Positions 17,704 to 28,621 of a stretch of DNA of 64,000 nt are shown one piece after another. Origin of the DNA: Stutzerimonas stutzeri (GTDB taxonomy: Bacteria > Pseudomonadota > Gammaproteobacteria > Pseudomonadales > Pseudomonadaceae). Position 1 is the stretch's first letter. Each line of letters starts with the position of its first letter. The notes under the pieces were generated by a model. The model had not been told where the DNA came from. It did not search any database and saw only the letters and a list, made by a program, of their open reading frames with translations. The stretch spans positions 19,083 to 83,082 of the forward strand of contig NZ_JAAMQZ010000022.1 of the NCBI RefSeq assembly GCF_013522825.1. Reading direction: 5' to 3'. Position numbers and translations under genes: made by a program.

Positions 17704-18608
17704 GGCTGCCGCTCCGCTTCGTCGCCGATCACCAGCAGGCTCAGGCTGGCCGCGATGGACAGCGTCGCCGCAGCCTCGATGAAGAGAATCAGCGGCTTGG
17801 CCCAGGCAGCCGGATAACGCAGCCAGCCGTCCCCGAACCAGGCGCACGACGCAGCCACGCCGATGAACAGCAGCAGACCCGCCAGCACCAGCAGCCGCAG
17901 CGGCCAGAAGCGCCAGCGCAGCGCCGGTAGCGCACCGGCCAGACGCAGCAGGACGATACCCGCCGCCAGCAGCGCGCCCGCCTGGAACGCCCCGCCCGGC
18001 GAAGCCGCGCCGCGCCAGAGCACATAGCCGCCGGCCAGCACCAGCAATGGCGCAAGCGTTCGGCTCCAGGCCCGCAGCAACGGCCAGGGTTCGCTCAGTT
18101 GCAACCGCACCGGCCCCAACTGGCGCGCGCCGAGCAACGCCAGCAGCAGCACCGCCAGCTCCAGCAGCGTGTCCCAGGCGCGGAAATTGAGCAGTACCGC
18201 CGTCACCGGATGCTCGACGCCGCTGTGCGCCAGCGCGGCATCGATCTGCACCGGAACCCGCGACTCCAGCTCGCCAAGCGGTGCCAGCGGCGGCAACAGC
18301 AGGAACAGTAACGGCAGCAGCACCAGCACGGCGGCCAATCGCCGGCGGCCTGGCAGACGTGGCTCGCGGCATTCCAGCGGCTGACGCGAAAGGGCGGCGA
18401 ACAGCAGTACGCCAGTCAATCCTGCGCCGATAGCCGCCTCGGCCAGCGCCAGGTCGGCGGCGCCCAGACGTGCCCAGACCAGCGCCAGCAACAGCCCAAA
18501 GGCGATGAACAGCAGCACCCCGGCATACAGCTGGCGCACATGCAGCGCGCCGCCGGCCAGGCCCAGCAGCAACAACCCGAGCACCGCATCGAGCAGCCAG
18601 TCAGTCAT
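17700..18608 (-). CDS. Fused MbhD-MbhE-MnhB-like antiporter subunit
   Basis: A 302-aa membrane protein that joins three modules found as separate genes, or as the tail of MrpA, in other systems. Residues about 1-75 match the DUF4040/MbhD module (LYAGVLLFIAFGLLLALV, GAADLALAEAAIGAGLTG). Residues about 85-165 match the MbhE module (GVEHPVTAVLLNFRAWDTLL). Residues about 180-300 match MnhB/MbhF (ASPGGAFQAGALLAAGIVL). Start MTDWLLDAVL overlaps the MnhG-like gene by 8 bp. This arrangement replaces the C-terminal half of MrpA. The gene between MnhG and MnhC is the position where mbhD-E-F stand in archaeal membrane-bound modules. Confidence 0.85.
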   Translation of the reverse strand: MTDWLLDAVLGLLLLGLAGGALHVRQLYAGVLLFIAFGLLLALVWARLGAADLALAEAAIGAGLTGVLLFAALSRQPLECREPRLPGRRRLAAVLVLLPLLFLLLPPLAPLGELESRVPVQIDAALAHSGVEHPVTAVLLNFRAWDTLLELAVLLLALLGARQLGPVRLQLSEPWPLLRAWSRTLAPLLVLAGGYVLWRGAASPGGAFQAGALLAAGIVLLRLAGALPALRWRFWPLRLLVLAGLLLFIGVAASCAWFGDGWLRYPAAWAKPLILFIEAAATLSIAASLSLLVIGDEAERQP

Positions 18609-18891
18609 CGCCGCTCTCCTCACACTGGCGCGCCAGCAGCTGGCAAGCGGTGGTGCCCGAAGCCAGCACCAGCAACCAGATCAGCAGCATCTGCGCCACC
18701 TCCAACAGGCTGCCCGCGCGCAGCGCAAGCCCGGCGACCACCAGACCGAGGCCGAGGGTGTCGGCCTTGGTCAGCGCGTGCAGGCGGCTCAGGGTGTCGG
18801 GAAAGCGCAGCAGCCCGATACTGCCGGCGGCAAAGAACAGCAGCCCGCCGGCCAGCAGCAGCCAGCTGAAAAGGGCGAGCCACTCATTCAT
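18601..18891 (-). CDS. Na+/H+ antiporter subunit G (MnhG/MrpG)
   Basis: A 96-aa protein with three TM helices. The family signature is visible: GGLLFFAAGSIGLLRFPDTL followed by SRLHALTKADTLGLGLVV, characteristic of MnhG/PhaG. It is a small structural subunit of the Mrp antiporter in the inner membrane. It overlaps the MnhF-like gene by 8 bp at its start and the fused subunit by 8 bp at its end. Confidence 0.92.
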   Translation of the reverse strand: MNEWLALFSWLLLAGGLLFFAAGSIGLLRFPDTLSRLHALTKADTLGLGLVVAGLALRAGSLLEVAQMLLIWLLVLASGTTACQLLARQCEESGDD

Positions 18892-19135
18892 GGTGGCTGC
18901 GCCGCAGCAGTTGTACCAGTGCGACGCTGATCATCGCCGCCAGCAGGGCCAGCACCAGCGCCGCATCGCGCAGCGCCGGCGCGTCCTGCCACTGCGCCAG
19001 CACCAGCAGCAGCGCGGTGCCGGTAGTACCGAACAACTGCACCGCCAGCAGCCGACCGACCCACCCCGGCCCACGCAGCACCCGCCACAGGCCCATGATC
19101 AGGGTCAGCAACAGCAGCGCCGAAAACACGGCCAT
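18884..19135 (-). CDS. Na+/H+ antiporter subunit F (MnhF/MrpF)
   Basis: An 83-aa protein with three TM helices: TM1 with a VLRGPGWVGRLLAVQLFG turn region after it, TM2 GTALLLVLAQW, and TM3 RDAALVLALLAAMISVALVQL ending in a basic RRSHHE tail. The R-G-P loop and the D-A-A start of TM3 are typical of MnhF/PhaF. It is translationally coupled to MnhE (ATGA overlap) and MnhG (8-bp overlap). Confidence 0.9.
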   Translation of the reverse strand: MAVFSALLLLTLIMGLWRVLRGPGWVGRLLAVQLFGTTGTALLLVLAQWQDAPALRDAALVLALLAAMISVALVQLLRRSHHE

Positions 19136-19626
19136 CAGCGCTTCCCACTCGCGCCAAGCAGCCGTTCGAGGCGCTGTTCGAGTTCAGCGATGGTAGCCCG
19201 CCAGGGCAAGCGCTCGTCCAGCACGTGGACCTGCATCTGCTCACCATCGATACGCGAGACCAGCGTCCCCGGCAACAGCCCGACCATGGCCGACAGCAAC
19301 AGACGCATCCGCGGCGACTGGCTGGCAAGCGAATATTGATGCCATGCCGGTTGCAGCGGACATCGAGGATGCAGGGCACGCCACGCCACGTCCCAGCCAC
19401 CCATGACCATCCTGCAGAGAAAGAACCGGAGAAAGCCCGGCAGAGCCGTCAGCGAGAGCCGCCAGGGCCTGATTCCCAACCACAACGAAAGCCCCACCGC
19501 CGACAAAATACTCGGCACCCCCAGCAGCCAGCCGCTGCCGCCGGTGAACAATGCCCAGAGCGCGCCGTAAAGCAACGCCCAGCCCAGTCCATCGGCCCAG
19601 CGGCAACGCAATCCGGTCTGGTCCAT
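19135..19626 (-). CDS. Na+/H+ antiporter subunit E (MnhE/MrpE)
   Basis: A 163-aa protein that heads the eight-gene operon. It has two or three N-terminal TM helices, then a cytoplasmic domain with GLLPGTLVSRIDGEQMQVHV and LDERLPWRATIAELEQRLER, the conserved MnhE pattern (PGT-hydroxyl, HVLD). A strong ribosome site (AAGGAG, 8 bases upstream) fixes the start at MDQTGLR. Upstream lies a 192-bp spacer to the convergent-side DUF1028 gene, likely holding the operon promoter. In Mrp complexes, E helps assembly and activity. Confidence 0.9.
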   Translation of the reverse strand: MDQTGLRCRWADGLGWALLYGALWALFTGGSGWLLGVPSILSAVGLSLWLGIRPWRLSLTALPGFLRFFLCRMVMGGWDVAWRALHPRCPLQPAWHQYSLASQSPRMRLLLSAMVGLLPGTLVSRIDGEQMQVHVLDERLPWRATIAELEQRLERLLGASGKR

Positions 19627-19818
19627 CACTGTTACTCCTTGGTGGCGAGTCGTTGTGTTGGACTGAGCGCAGCCACGACGTTCCTTGGCTTCCCCCCTCC
19701 GGCTTGTTTCAGCGCATTGCGGAAGCTCAGCACTATGAATATAGCGACTGTCGCATTCCGCTGACGGGAGCAAAAAGGATGAGCCGTTGAAGCCGTGCTG
19801 CATGCGGGGGAACACGGA

Positions 19819-20493
19819 TCAGACCGAATCCTCTCCAGCGGCTCCGGCGGGGTTGTCGCGAGTCGGCATGCGCAGCATTTCGGGCAATACTTCGCGCTCG
19901 AACACCCCATGCAGCCGGCGTAGCTCGGCCACCGGGTCCGGGTGATGGTCAACGCGAATATCCCAGAGCGGATACGCTTCGCGATCGACCACATAGATGG
20001 TTGCCGAGGACTCACCATGGCGGTCGCCACCGCAGTCATCACCCGCGGAAAGCGCCTCCAGCAAACGCTCCACCAGTGGCAGGGAACGGGTGCGGTCGAG
20101 CGTATCGGCCACCACCTCGAGCACCTGCCTTCCGACCAGCCGATTGCCCTGTGCGGAAAAACCATCGCCGCCGACGGCGCCAGACCAGGGCAGGCATTGA
20201 GCCCCGGTCCAGCAATCGGTCCGTCCCCGGCTGTCGATCACGGCTACCTGCCGTTGTGACAGACAGGGGTCGGTACTCTTGAGATGCTCGATCACCTCAG
20301 CCGCTGAAAGGCCCTTCCGCAGAAAATCCAGCCCGTCGATACCCAGATAGGGATTGATCCGCGCCTGGGTTGCCACGGCACCGACACCCGCCGCGGCATG
20401 GGCCAGCAATTTACCCACCGCGGGCATGGCGGTGGCGGCGGCGATACCGAACTGGCCGGTCCGTGGACATCTGGCAACTATCGAGAACGTCAT
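19819..20493 (-). CDS. DUF1028 family (Ntn-hydrolase-like) protein
   Basis: A 224-aa protein of the DUF1028 family, which shares the Ntn-hydrolase fold. It starts MTFSIVARCPRTGQFGIAAA, with the short nucleophile-side N-terminus typical of the family. Further conserved segments are VGAVATQARINPYLGIDGLD, RQVAVIDSRGRTDCWTGAQC and AQGNRLVG. The catalytic activity of the family is poorly known; proposed links are to peptide or amide hydrolysis. It is cytosolic and monocistronic, on the same strand as the antiporter operon but separated by a 192-bp gap, so co-transcription is uncertain. Confidence 0.88.
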   Translation of the reverse strand: MTFSIVARCPRTGQFGIAAATAMPAVGKLLAHAAAGVGAVATQARINPYLGIDGLDFLRKGLSAAEVIEHLKSTDPCLSQRQVAVIDSRGRTDCWTGAQCLPWSGAVGGDGFSAQGNRLVGRQVLEVVADTLDRTRSLPLVERLLEALSAGDDCGGDRHGESSATIYVVDREAYPLWDIRVDHHPDPVAELRRLHGVFEREVLPEMLRMPTRDNPAGAAGEDSV

Positions 20494-20716
20494 GCGGCAC
20501 CCTGTCCAATGCTTTCACCCGTTGGGCTGCAGCCGTGGCTGGATCGTTCCGCGCGCCTATTGCATTCACACTCGATCCCGCTCACCCAGGCGCCGCTAAA
20601 CGCTGCTTGCGCAACATGCGGCCAGGGCTGGAGTGCTCGGTACAGGGGCCATGCTGGCGATGAATGCCAGGGTGATGCGCCGACGCCATAAAGGCTTCGG
20701 CACCGGCACTGGCCGA

Positions 20717-21175
20717 TTATCTGCAGCGCAGCGTCAGGCCCTTGAGGAAGTTGCGCAGCAACTGATCGCCGCATGCGCGGTAGTTGCTATGCCCGGCCTT
20801 GCGGAACAGCGCGCTGAGTTCCGGCTTGGATATCGGGAAATCGGCGGCCTTGAGAATCTCGTGCATATCCTCTTCCTTCAACTCGAAGGCCACGCGCAGC
20901 TTCTTCAGGATCAGATTGTTGGTAATGGGCAGCTCTATCGGCGGTGCAGGCCGGCTTTCGTCCCTGCCGCGCTTGTAGATCACCAGCCCATCGAGGAAGT
21001 ACGCCATGATACGGTCGCCGCAGGGCTTGTAACCGATCTCGTCCTCCTTCTTCAGGTAGGCCAGCATTTCAGCTTCGGGAATTTCGCAGCCTGTGAGCTG
21101 GGCGATCTCGGCCATTTTCGCGTCGCTTGCGTTCAGGGTATAACGCAGGCTGCGCAGGACATCGTTGTTGAGCAT
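20717..21175 (-). CDS. DUF1456 family (YehS-like) protein
   Basis: A 152-aa protein with two tandem DUF1456 repeats. Repeat 1 is about 1-70 (NDVLRSLRYTLNASDAKMAE, ending ALAYLKKEDE-like), and repeat 2 about 85-150 (NNLILKKLRVAFELKEEDMH, ending YRACGDQLLRNFLKGL). Both contain the YxxCGDxxxxxFLxGL end motif. A good ribosome site (GGAAGGA) precedes the start. Its function is unknown; E. coli YehS is the best-known member. It is divergent from the chemoreceptor at 21501. Confidence 0.92.
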   Translation of the reverse strand: MLNNDVLRSLRYTLNASDAKMAEIAQLTGCEIPEAEMLAYLKKEDEIGYKPCGDRIMAYFLDGLVIYKRGRDESRPAPPIELPITNNLILKKLRVAFELKEEDMHEILKAADFPISKPELSALFRKAGHSNYRACGDQLLRNFLKGLTLRCR

Positions 21176-21500
21176 GAATATTCCTTCCGGGCGATTGAAC
21201 CAGGCAGGAACGCTGCCAACGGTTCAGCCATTCGATTCGTTGCGTCCGCCACAGTGGCTGACAGGTGGTTTTTCGACAGCCTCTCAGCGGCAACCGGAAG
21301 CCAGTTGGGCAAGTATATAGCGGCCATCCCCGTGTAAAGGTGCAGATCATTGGCGTCAAAATATTCATATTTGCGCCCGGGGTGCCGATATTGATCGAAG
21401 ACATCGGAAAACATCTGCACGCCCCTATGCTGCATGCCGAATCCGCCGTGCACTCAGCGCTTCTGCAAACGCATAACAAGAACATGACGAGGAAATATCG
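21176..21500. other. 325-bp divergent intergenic region with a possible FliA promoter
   Basis: The spacer between the DUF1456 gene and the plus-strand chemoreceptor holds no supported gene. GCCGATAT at 21384-21391 matches the flagellar sigma-28 -10 consensus in seven of eight bases, with a weak -35 (TCAT) 15 bases upstream. Chemoreceptor genes are often under FliA, so this is a plausible promoter. The rest is moderately AT-rich with no other clear signal. Confidence 0.4.
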
Positions 21501-23297
21501 ATGGGCATCCTGAAGGAGTTGTACGAGTGGAGCGAGAAGACCTTCTGGAATTCTCTGAGCAAGAAGCTCGCGAGCTTTTTCCTGCTCTACGCGATCAACC
21601 TTGGCTACCTGTACATCTACCTTGAGCAGAAGCACTACATCGCCGCTGCGCTGGCCAGCGATGATGTCTCCGCTGAACTGGCGGCGCGCATCAACGCCTC
21701 GCTGGATGGCGGCCTCACGGCGGTCATCATCCTGAGCGTGCTGGGGCTGGTATGGCTCGTCGGGCAGACGCTCTACCTGCGCCACCTGATCCTCACGCCG
21801 GTCCGCTCGATGATCGCGGCCTTCAACGAAATCGGCGACGACGGTGGCGACTTCTCCCAGAACCTTCAACCTCGCTCCCACGATGAATTCCGTGAACTGG
21901 CCGAAAGCTACAACCGCTTCGCCGCGCAGATGCGCCAGGTCATCAGCGAAATCCGCAAGATGACCATCCCCATCGCCCGCGAGGCCCTGCTGGTCAAGAC
22001 CCGCATCGCCGACACCGGCCAAAGCGCCCGCGAGCAGGTGAGCATGACCGAAACCGTATTCACCGCCAGTACCGAGGCCACCGCAGCGATCAGCGAAGTG
22101 TCGCGCAGCACCCAGATCATCTCCGACTCGACCAACGCCAACCTCGAAAACGCGCGGGTTTCGCTGGGCGAGATGCAGGACATTTCCCGCAAGATCAACC
22201 AGGTTGGCGACAAGGTGCAGACCTTCAACCAGACCGTCGAGGACCTGTCCCAGCGCTCGGCCAGCATCAACCAGATCGCCGCGCTGATCCGCGACGTGGC
22301 CGACCGGACCAACCTGCTGGCGCTCAACGCCGCCATCGAAGCCGCCCGCGCCGGAGAGGCCGGGCGCGGCTTCGCCGTGGTCGCCGATGAAGTCCGCACC
22401 CTGGCCGAACGTGTCAACAAGGCCTCGGTGGAAATCTCCGGCAACATCGACACCATGCTGAAACTGGTCAGCCACACCCGCGAAGCGAACGACGAAATCA
22501 ACGCCGATGTGCAACAGACCCGTGACGTAGTCAGCCGCTCGGCGCAGCAGTTCGAAGAGATGGTCGCAGACTTCGAACAGACCGGCGTGCAGCTGCTGCA
22601 TATCGCCAGCTCCATGGAAGAGCTTTCCGCCTCCAACGTTCAGGTGCACGAGAACGTCACCCACATCCACCAGCTTTCAGCGGACGTGGCCAGCCACATG
22701 AGCGACTCCGAGACACGCACCGGGGAGCTGGCTCAGGACACCGAAGCCGTTCAGGAACTGGTCTCGCGCTTCAAGATCGGCATCGGCGTATTCGATCTGG
22801 TCGTGGCCAGGACCCGCGAACTGCGCGATGCCCTGCAGGCGGAGCTGATCGCGATGAGCCGCGAAGGCATCGACGTCTTCGACCACAACTACCAGCCGCT
22901 CGGCAACAGCGTACCGCCCAAGTACAAGCTGGCCTGGAGCGAAGCCTTCACCCAGCGCTGCCAGAAACACCTGGAAGCCGGCCTGGCCGCCACACCCGGC
23001 TGCAACTATGCGGTCGGGGTCAACGTCGATGGCTACCTGTCGGCGCACAACCTGAAATTCTCCAAACCCCTGACCGGCGACCAGGCCACCGACTTGGTTG
23101 GCAACCGCTGCAACCGCAAATTCGAAAACCCCGGCGAACTGCGCGCCGCGAAGAACACCACGGCCCTGCTGGTACGCACCTATATCCGCGACACCGGCGA
23201 ACTGCTCTGCGACCTGGCCATGCCCATCTACATCGATGGACGCCACTGGGGCAACACCCGCGTCGGCTGCGCGATCGATGCATTGCTCAATGACTGA
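21501..23297 (+). CDS. Methyl-accepting chemotaxis protein with C-terminal cytoplasmic sensor domain
   Basis: A 598-aa chemoreceptor with an unusual layout. Two TM helices (about 24-42 and 72-92) are separated by only about 30 residues, so there is no periplasmic sensor. A HAMP-like region and the signalling domain follow, with the tip [20 protein letters not shown] near residue 270. After it, about 170 further residues form a C-terminal domain with conserved-looking motifs [31 protein letters not shown] (here [14 protein letters not shown]) and [13 protein letters not shown]. That domain occurs at the end of other MCPs and probably senses a cytoplasmic or redox signal. The ligand is unknown. 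Confidence 0.9.
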   Translation: MGILKELYEWSEKTFWNSLSKKLASFFLLYAINLGYLYIYLEQKHYIAAALASDDVSAELAARINASLDGGLTAVIILSVLGLVWLVGQTLYLRHLILTPVRSMIAAFNEIGDDGGDFSQNLQPRSHDEFRELAESYNRFAAQMRQVISEIRKMTIPIAREALLVKTRIADTGQSAREQVSMTETVFTASTEATAAISEVSRSTQIISDSTNANLENARVSLGEMQDISRKINQVGDKVQTFNQTVEDLSQRSASINQIAALIRDVADRTNLLALNAAIEAARAGEAGRGFAVVADEVRTLAERVNKASVEISGNIDTMLKLVSHTREANDEINADVQQTRDVVSRSAQQFEEMVADFEQTGVQLLHIASSMEELSASNVQVHENVTHIHQLSADVASHMSDSETRTGELAQDTEAVQELVSRFKIGIGVFDLVVARTRELRDALQAELIAMSREGIDVFDHNYQPLGNSVPPKYKLAWSEAFTQRCQKHLEAGLAATPGCNYAVGVNVDGYLSAHNLKFSKPLTGDQATDLVGNRCNRKFENPGELRAAKNTTALLVRTYIRDTGELLCDLAMPIYIDGRHWGNTRVGCAIDALLND

Positions 23298-23477
23298 AAA
23301 ACCGTGCCGTATCCTGCCGGCATCTCTGTATGGCCGGCATGAATGTCAGCGCCCCCAAAACATTCCTGTCGGCACGGCCATCAGACTCTCATCGAAGCAC
23401 ACGACCTGCTCGCCGTTTATCAGCACCGCAGGGAGTCGCTCAGGGCATCCAGCGGCGCGGCTTGCCATCGAGCATGA

Positions 23478-24614
23478 TCAGCTCGCGGCGGCGCCCTTTC
23501 CGGCCTGACCATCAAGCAGCGCCTGCAGGCCATCGAGCAGGCTGCGGTTGAGGCTTTCGGCCTTTTCCAGGCGGGGAAGGTCGAATCGCTCGTTGAGCGA
23601 GAAGCCACCCTTGAGCAGGTCCTTGAGCAGGCCACCGGCGTCTTGCGTCAGGCCGCTGGCACTGCGCAATGCATCGAGCAGGCCCTGCGCATACGCCTGC
23701 AGGTCGGTGTTGACCGCACTGGCGCCCTGCCCGGCCACGGCGCCGTAGGCATCGGTGGCCTGGCGCACGCTGGTCTGGGTCAGGTGCAGTGACATCGACG
23801 CCAGTTGCTCACTGTCCATGTCCAGCGCCATGGCGCGATCGAAAGCGCCGGCCAGGTCGCCCACATAGAATTTCTCGGACAGCTCCTGTACCTGGCTGAA
23901 GAGTTTCTCCAGCGCCTTGATCTCGCCATCGTCCAGCTCGCCTTCGACACTGACCTGCCAACCGCCGATCTGCAGGCTGCCGGACTGACTGCTCGCCACC
24001 ACAGCCGTAGAGCCGCCATTGCCAGCCACAGCGAAACCCTTCTGCGTCCAACTGGCCGAAGCCTGCGCCACGGAGATGCGCAGACGGTCACCGTCGCGGG
24101 TGGTGACGGACAGCTCGAAGGTTTCCGCCAGGGCGCTGAAGCGCTCGCTATAGCCGCTCAACGCAACCTTGTCCGCCATTGCCGGCGCGCTGCCGAAACG
24201 CTTGTCGAGGCCACTCAGGCCATCCTGAATGCGCGCGTAGGTGTCATCGATATCGCTGGCGACCTGGCCACCCAGCACCCCCATGCCATCGAGAATCTTG
24301 CGGGCCTCGGCGAAGCCCTTCTCCACGCCATCGCGGGCCTGGCCAAGCAGCTTGTTCAGCCTGGCCGGATCGGCACCGGCAGCCGCTTCTTGCTGCAGGC
24401 GTTGCTCGATGAAACCCAGCACTCGCTCAGCGACCTTCTCGGGCGTGAAATCATCGCGCTTGCCGTTGAGCGCCCCCGGCTGCAGCCCCAGCTTTTCAGT
24501 GAGCCGATTGGCCAGAGTGGCCTGGGCATCGGCGACATCGTTACGCGCTGTGGCGGGCTGGCCGGCTTGCGCGGCACGGGAAGTGGAAGAGTTGAGCGAG
24601 GCCAGAGGATTCAT
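23478..24614 (-). CDS. DUF5610 domain protein
   Basis: A 378-aa soluble protein without signal peptide or TM helices. The N-terminal part is low-complexity (Ser/Ala/Gln). The DUF5610 domain is at about residues 35-150 (VAERVLGFIEQRLQQEAAAG and ARDGVEKGFAEARKILDGMG). The middle has beta-strand segments (YSERFSALAETFELSVTTRDGD) and the C-terminus is helical. The domain is common in Pseudomonas and other gammaproteobacteria, often near chemotaxis or flagellar genes, but has no known activity. It converges on the chemoreceptor at 21501. Confidence 0.85.
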   Translation of the reverse strand: MNPLASLNSSTSRAAQAGQPATARNDVADAQATLANRLTEKLGLQPGALNGKRDDFTPEKVAERVLGFIEQRLQQEAAAGADPARLNKLLGQARDGVEKGFAEARKILDGMGVLGGQVASDIDDTYARIQDGLSGLDKRFGSAPAMADKVALSGYSERFSALAETFELSVTTRDGDRLRISVAQASASWTQKGFAVAGNGGSTAVVASSQSGSLQIGGWQVSVEGELDDGEIKALEKLFSQVQELSEKFYVGDLAGAFDRAMALDMDSEQLASMSLHLTQTSVRQATDAYGAVAGQGASAVNTDLQAYAQGLLDALRSASGLTQDAGGLLKDLLKGGFSLNERFDLPRLEKAESLNRSLLDGLQALLDGQAGKGAAAS

Positions 24615-24786
24615 GGCTAAGGGACCCAGGCAGGTTATCTGCTGAGGTTAGCGGCAACGACGGGGCACACTTTAGCCTTATCGATTGACGGCCCCTTGCC
24701 TGTCCCAACCCAAGCCCCGGTAAGACAAGGCAGCAGATAGCGGGATGCAAGACTGACGAATGCGGGACACCCGCATCACCTGAACG

Positions 24787-24822
24787 AAAAAGCCCCCGCC
24801 AGCTCACGCTGACGGGGGCTTT
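24787..24822 (-). terminator. Intrinsic terminator after typA
   Basis: On the minus strand, a stem of about 13-15 bp (AAAGCCCCCGTCAGC / GCTGGCGGGGGCTTT) with a GTGA loop and a trailing T run, 15 bases beyond the typA stop codon. Strong rho-independent signal. Confidence 0.93.
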
Positions 24823-24837
24823 CAGCTACCGCTGAAC

Positions 24838-26649
<1,812 letters not shown>

Positions 26650-26773
26650 TGTTTGTTTACCTGAGTAAGAGACTGGAAGCCTTGAAAGCCGAAAGCGAAT
26701 AGGAAAGGACGCACATCCCGGTCGGGAGGCTGCTTGCGTCGGATGACCACGCGGTTGTTGGACCAGTCGCTCA

Positions 26774-28258
26774 TTACGTCCGGCTTCCAGCTTCCAGCGT
26801 CCCGCGCGCGGGCCGATAGACCCGCACATTCTGATGCCCCTCGCAGAGCAGATGATGAGCATGCAGGCGGCTCATGACACCTTTGTCGCAATACAGCAGG
26901 TACTGGCGGTTCTCATCCAGTTCCTTGAAGCGATTGTTGACGGCGTAGAACGGCAGTGTCTGCACTTCGATGCCGGCCAGTTGCAGAGGTTCGTCCTCGG
27001 CCTCGTCAGGATGACGAATGTCGAGAATGACCTGATTGGCTGTCGGCTCCGACACGTGCTCGACCTGGATATCCTCGCCCAGCTCGTCGATCACCTGGTC
27101 GATGGCCACCTGGCGGGCATTTTCCAGGGCGCGCTCGAGCACCGTCATGTCGAACTGTTTTTCTTCGTGTTCGATACGGTAGCGCTTGGCCCTGGTGGTC
27201 GGGTTCTTGGAGATTACGCCGCAATACTCGGGCATGTTCTTGGCGAACTCGGCGGTGCCGATCTCGAACGCGGTGTTGATGATGTCCTGCTTGTGGGCGG
27301 CGATCAGCGGGCGCAGCACCAGCATGTCGGTGGCCGAATCGATCACTGCGAGGTTGGGCAGCGTCTGGCTGGAAACCTGCGAAATCGCCTCGCCGGTGAC
27401 CAGGGCATCGATATGCAGACGCTCGGCGATCTGCGTCGAGGCGCGCAGCATCATGCGCTTGAGCACCACGCCCATCTGGCTGTTGTCGACCTTTTCGAGA
27501 ATCTCGCCGACCACTTCCTCGAACGGCACGCTGATGAACAGCACGCGGTGCGAACTGCCGTATTTCTTCCATAGATAGTGGGCGACTTCCATCACGCCCA
27601 GCTCGTGGGCACGACCACCGAGGTTGAAGAAGCAGAAATGCGTCATCAGCCCGCGGCGCATCATCTGGTAGGCGGCCACGGTGGAATCGAAACCGCCGGA
27701 CATCAAGACCAGGGTCTGCTCCAGCGCGCCCAGCGGATAGCCGCCGATGCCGTCGTGCTGGGCATGCACGACGAACAGGCGCTGATCGCGAATTTCCATG
27801 CGCACTTCGATCTCGGGCGCCTTCAGGGAAATCCCCGCCGCGCCGCATTCTTCGCGCAGACGGCTGCCGACGTGGCGCTCGACATCCATCGAGCTGAACG
27901 GATGCTTGCCGGCACGCTTGCAGCGCACCGCGAAGATCTTGCCCGGCAGACGGTCGGCGAAGTGCGCGTGGCACTTCTCGAAGACGTCATCCAGATCGCC
28001 CAGCGGGTATTCATGAACTTCCAGGCAATGGCCGATGCCCGGCGTGCAGCGCAGGCGTTCGATCATCTCGCGCAGCACTTTCGCATCGCTGAGCGCGGTT
28101 TCCACCTCGATGTTGTCCCACACCCCTTCCACCCGCAGGTCGGGATCGAGCTCGCGCAACACGGTGCGGATGTTCTTCGCCAACTGGCGAATGAAGCCCT
28201 TGCGCACCGGTGGGCTCTTGATGGTGATTTCGGGGAAAACCTTGACGATCAGCTTCAT
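26774..28258 (-). CDS. thiI: tRNA 4-thiouridine synthase ThiI with rhodanese domain
   Basis: A 494-aa enzyme that adds sulfur to tRNA U8 and to the ThiS carrier for thiazole synthesis. It has an N-terminal ferredoxin-like region and THUMP domain (about 1-165), and the PP-loop LMSGGFDST at 185-193 for ATP-dependent activation. The C-terminal rhodanese domain carries catalytic Cys457 in LYCDKGVMS. This matches the long gammaproteobacterial ThiI, not the short rhodanese-less type. Start [10 protein letters not shown] is chosen over upstream in-frame Met codons because it matches the family N-terminus. It is divergent from glnA, sharing a 363-bp control region, and precedes typA by 124 bp. Confidence 0.96.
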   Translation of the reverse strand: MKLIVKVFPEITIKSPPVRKGFIRQLAKNIRTVLRELDPDLRVEGVWDNIEVETALSDAKVLREMIERLRCTPGIGHCLEVHEYPLGDLDDVFEKCHAHFADRLPGKIFAVRCKRAGKHPFSSMDVERHVGSRLREECGAAGISLKAPEIEVRMEIRDQRLFVVHAQHDGIGGYPLGALEQTLVLMSGGFDSTVAAYQMMRRGLMTHFCFFNLGGRAHELGVMEVAHYLWKKYGSSHRVLFISVPFEEVVGEILEKVDNSQMGVVLKRMMLRASTQIAERLHIDALVTGEAISQVSSQTLPNLAVIDSATDMLVLRPLIAAHKQDIINTAFEIGTAEFAKNMPEYCGVISKNPTTRAKRYRIEHEEKQFDMTVLERALENARQVAIDQVIDELGEDIQVEHVSEPTANQVILDIRHPDEAEDEPLQLAGIEVQTLPFYAVNNRFKELDENRQYLLYCDKGVMSRLHAHHLLCEGHQNVRVYRPARGTLEAGSRT

Positions 28259-28407
28259 GAAAAAGAGCGCACGCGCCTGCATGGCATAAAAAGAGGGGGG
28301 CGGAGTATATCGGAATCTGATCAACTTTCAGGCAGTTTTCTGCCAAGCAGTTGAAAAACTGCCTGCCGGCGTTTTTTGCTCCCAAATCGCTCGAAAAACC
28401 AAGCCGC

Positions 28408-28422
28408 GCACTATTATGGTGC
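28408..28422 (+). promoter_or_regulatory. NtrC-binding site upstream of glnA
   Basis: GCACTATTATGGTGC fits the NtrC palindrome GCAC-N7-GTGC with the expected GGTGC half. It lies about 100 bp upstream of the sigma-54 promoter of glnA, the normal enhancer distance. Confidence 0.88.
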
Positions 28423-28507
28423 GCCAAACAGGCGATGACGGTCGGGCTGGAATTCACGCCCCGGAAAAGCGCCCCGACTCAGGCACTTCTTGTCCATAAA
28501 AGAGCAA

Positions 28508-28523
28508 TGGCACGCAATTTGCT
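28508..28523 (+). promoter_or_regulatory. Sigma-54 promoter of glnA
   Basis: TGGCACGCAATTTGCT matches the RpoN consensus TGGCACG-N4-TTGC exactly, with GG at -24 (28509-28510) and GC at -12 (28521-28522). Transcription would begin near 28534, leaving a leader of about 90 bases before glnA. Confidence 0.93.
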
Positions 28524-28621
28524 CTCTTGTGAGGCAGGTCGCCTTTGGCGGAACATCGCCGCCCGGCTTCACCCTGCTTCGGAAGCATCCCTGTCAGCGC
28601 TTCCACTATCTGGAGAACACC

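Noticed and set aside
12862..19626. Respiratory complex I or hydrogenase operon
   Set aside because: Only membrane-arm homologues and MnhE/F/G/B/C genes are present; no catalytic, flavin or Fe-S subunits.
28329..28365. CAGGCAGTTTTC inverted repeat upstream of glnA as a terminator
   Set aside because: It lies between divergent genes with no plus-strand transcript to end; kept only as an unexplained inverted repeat.
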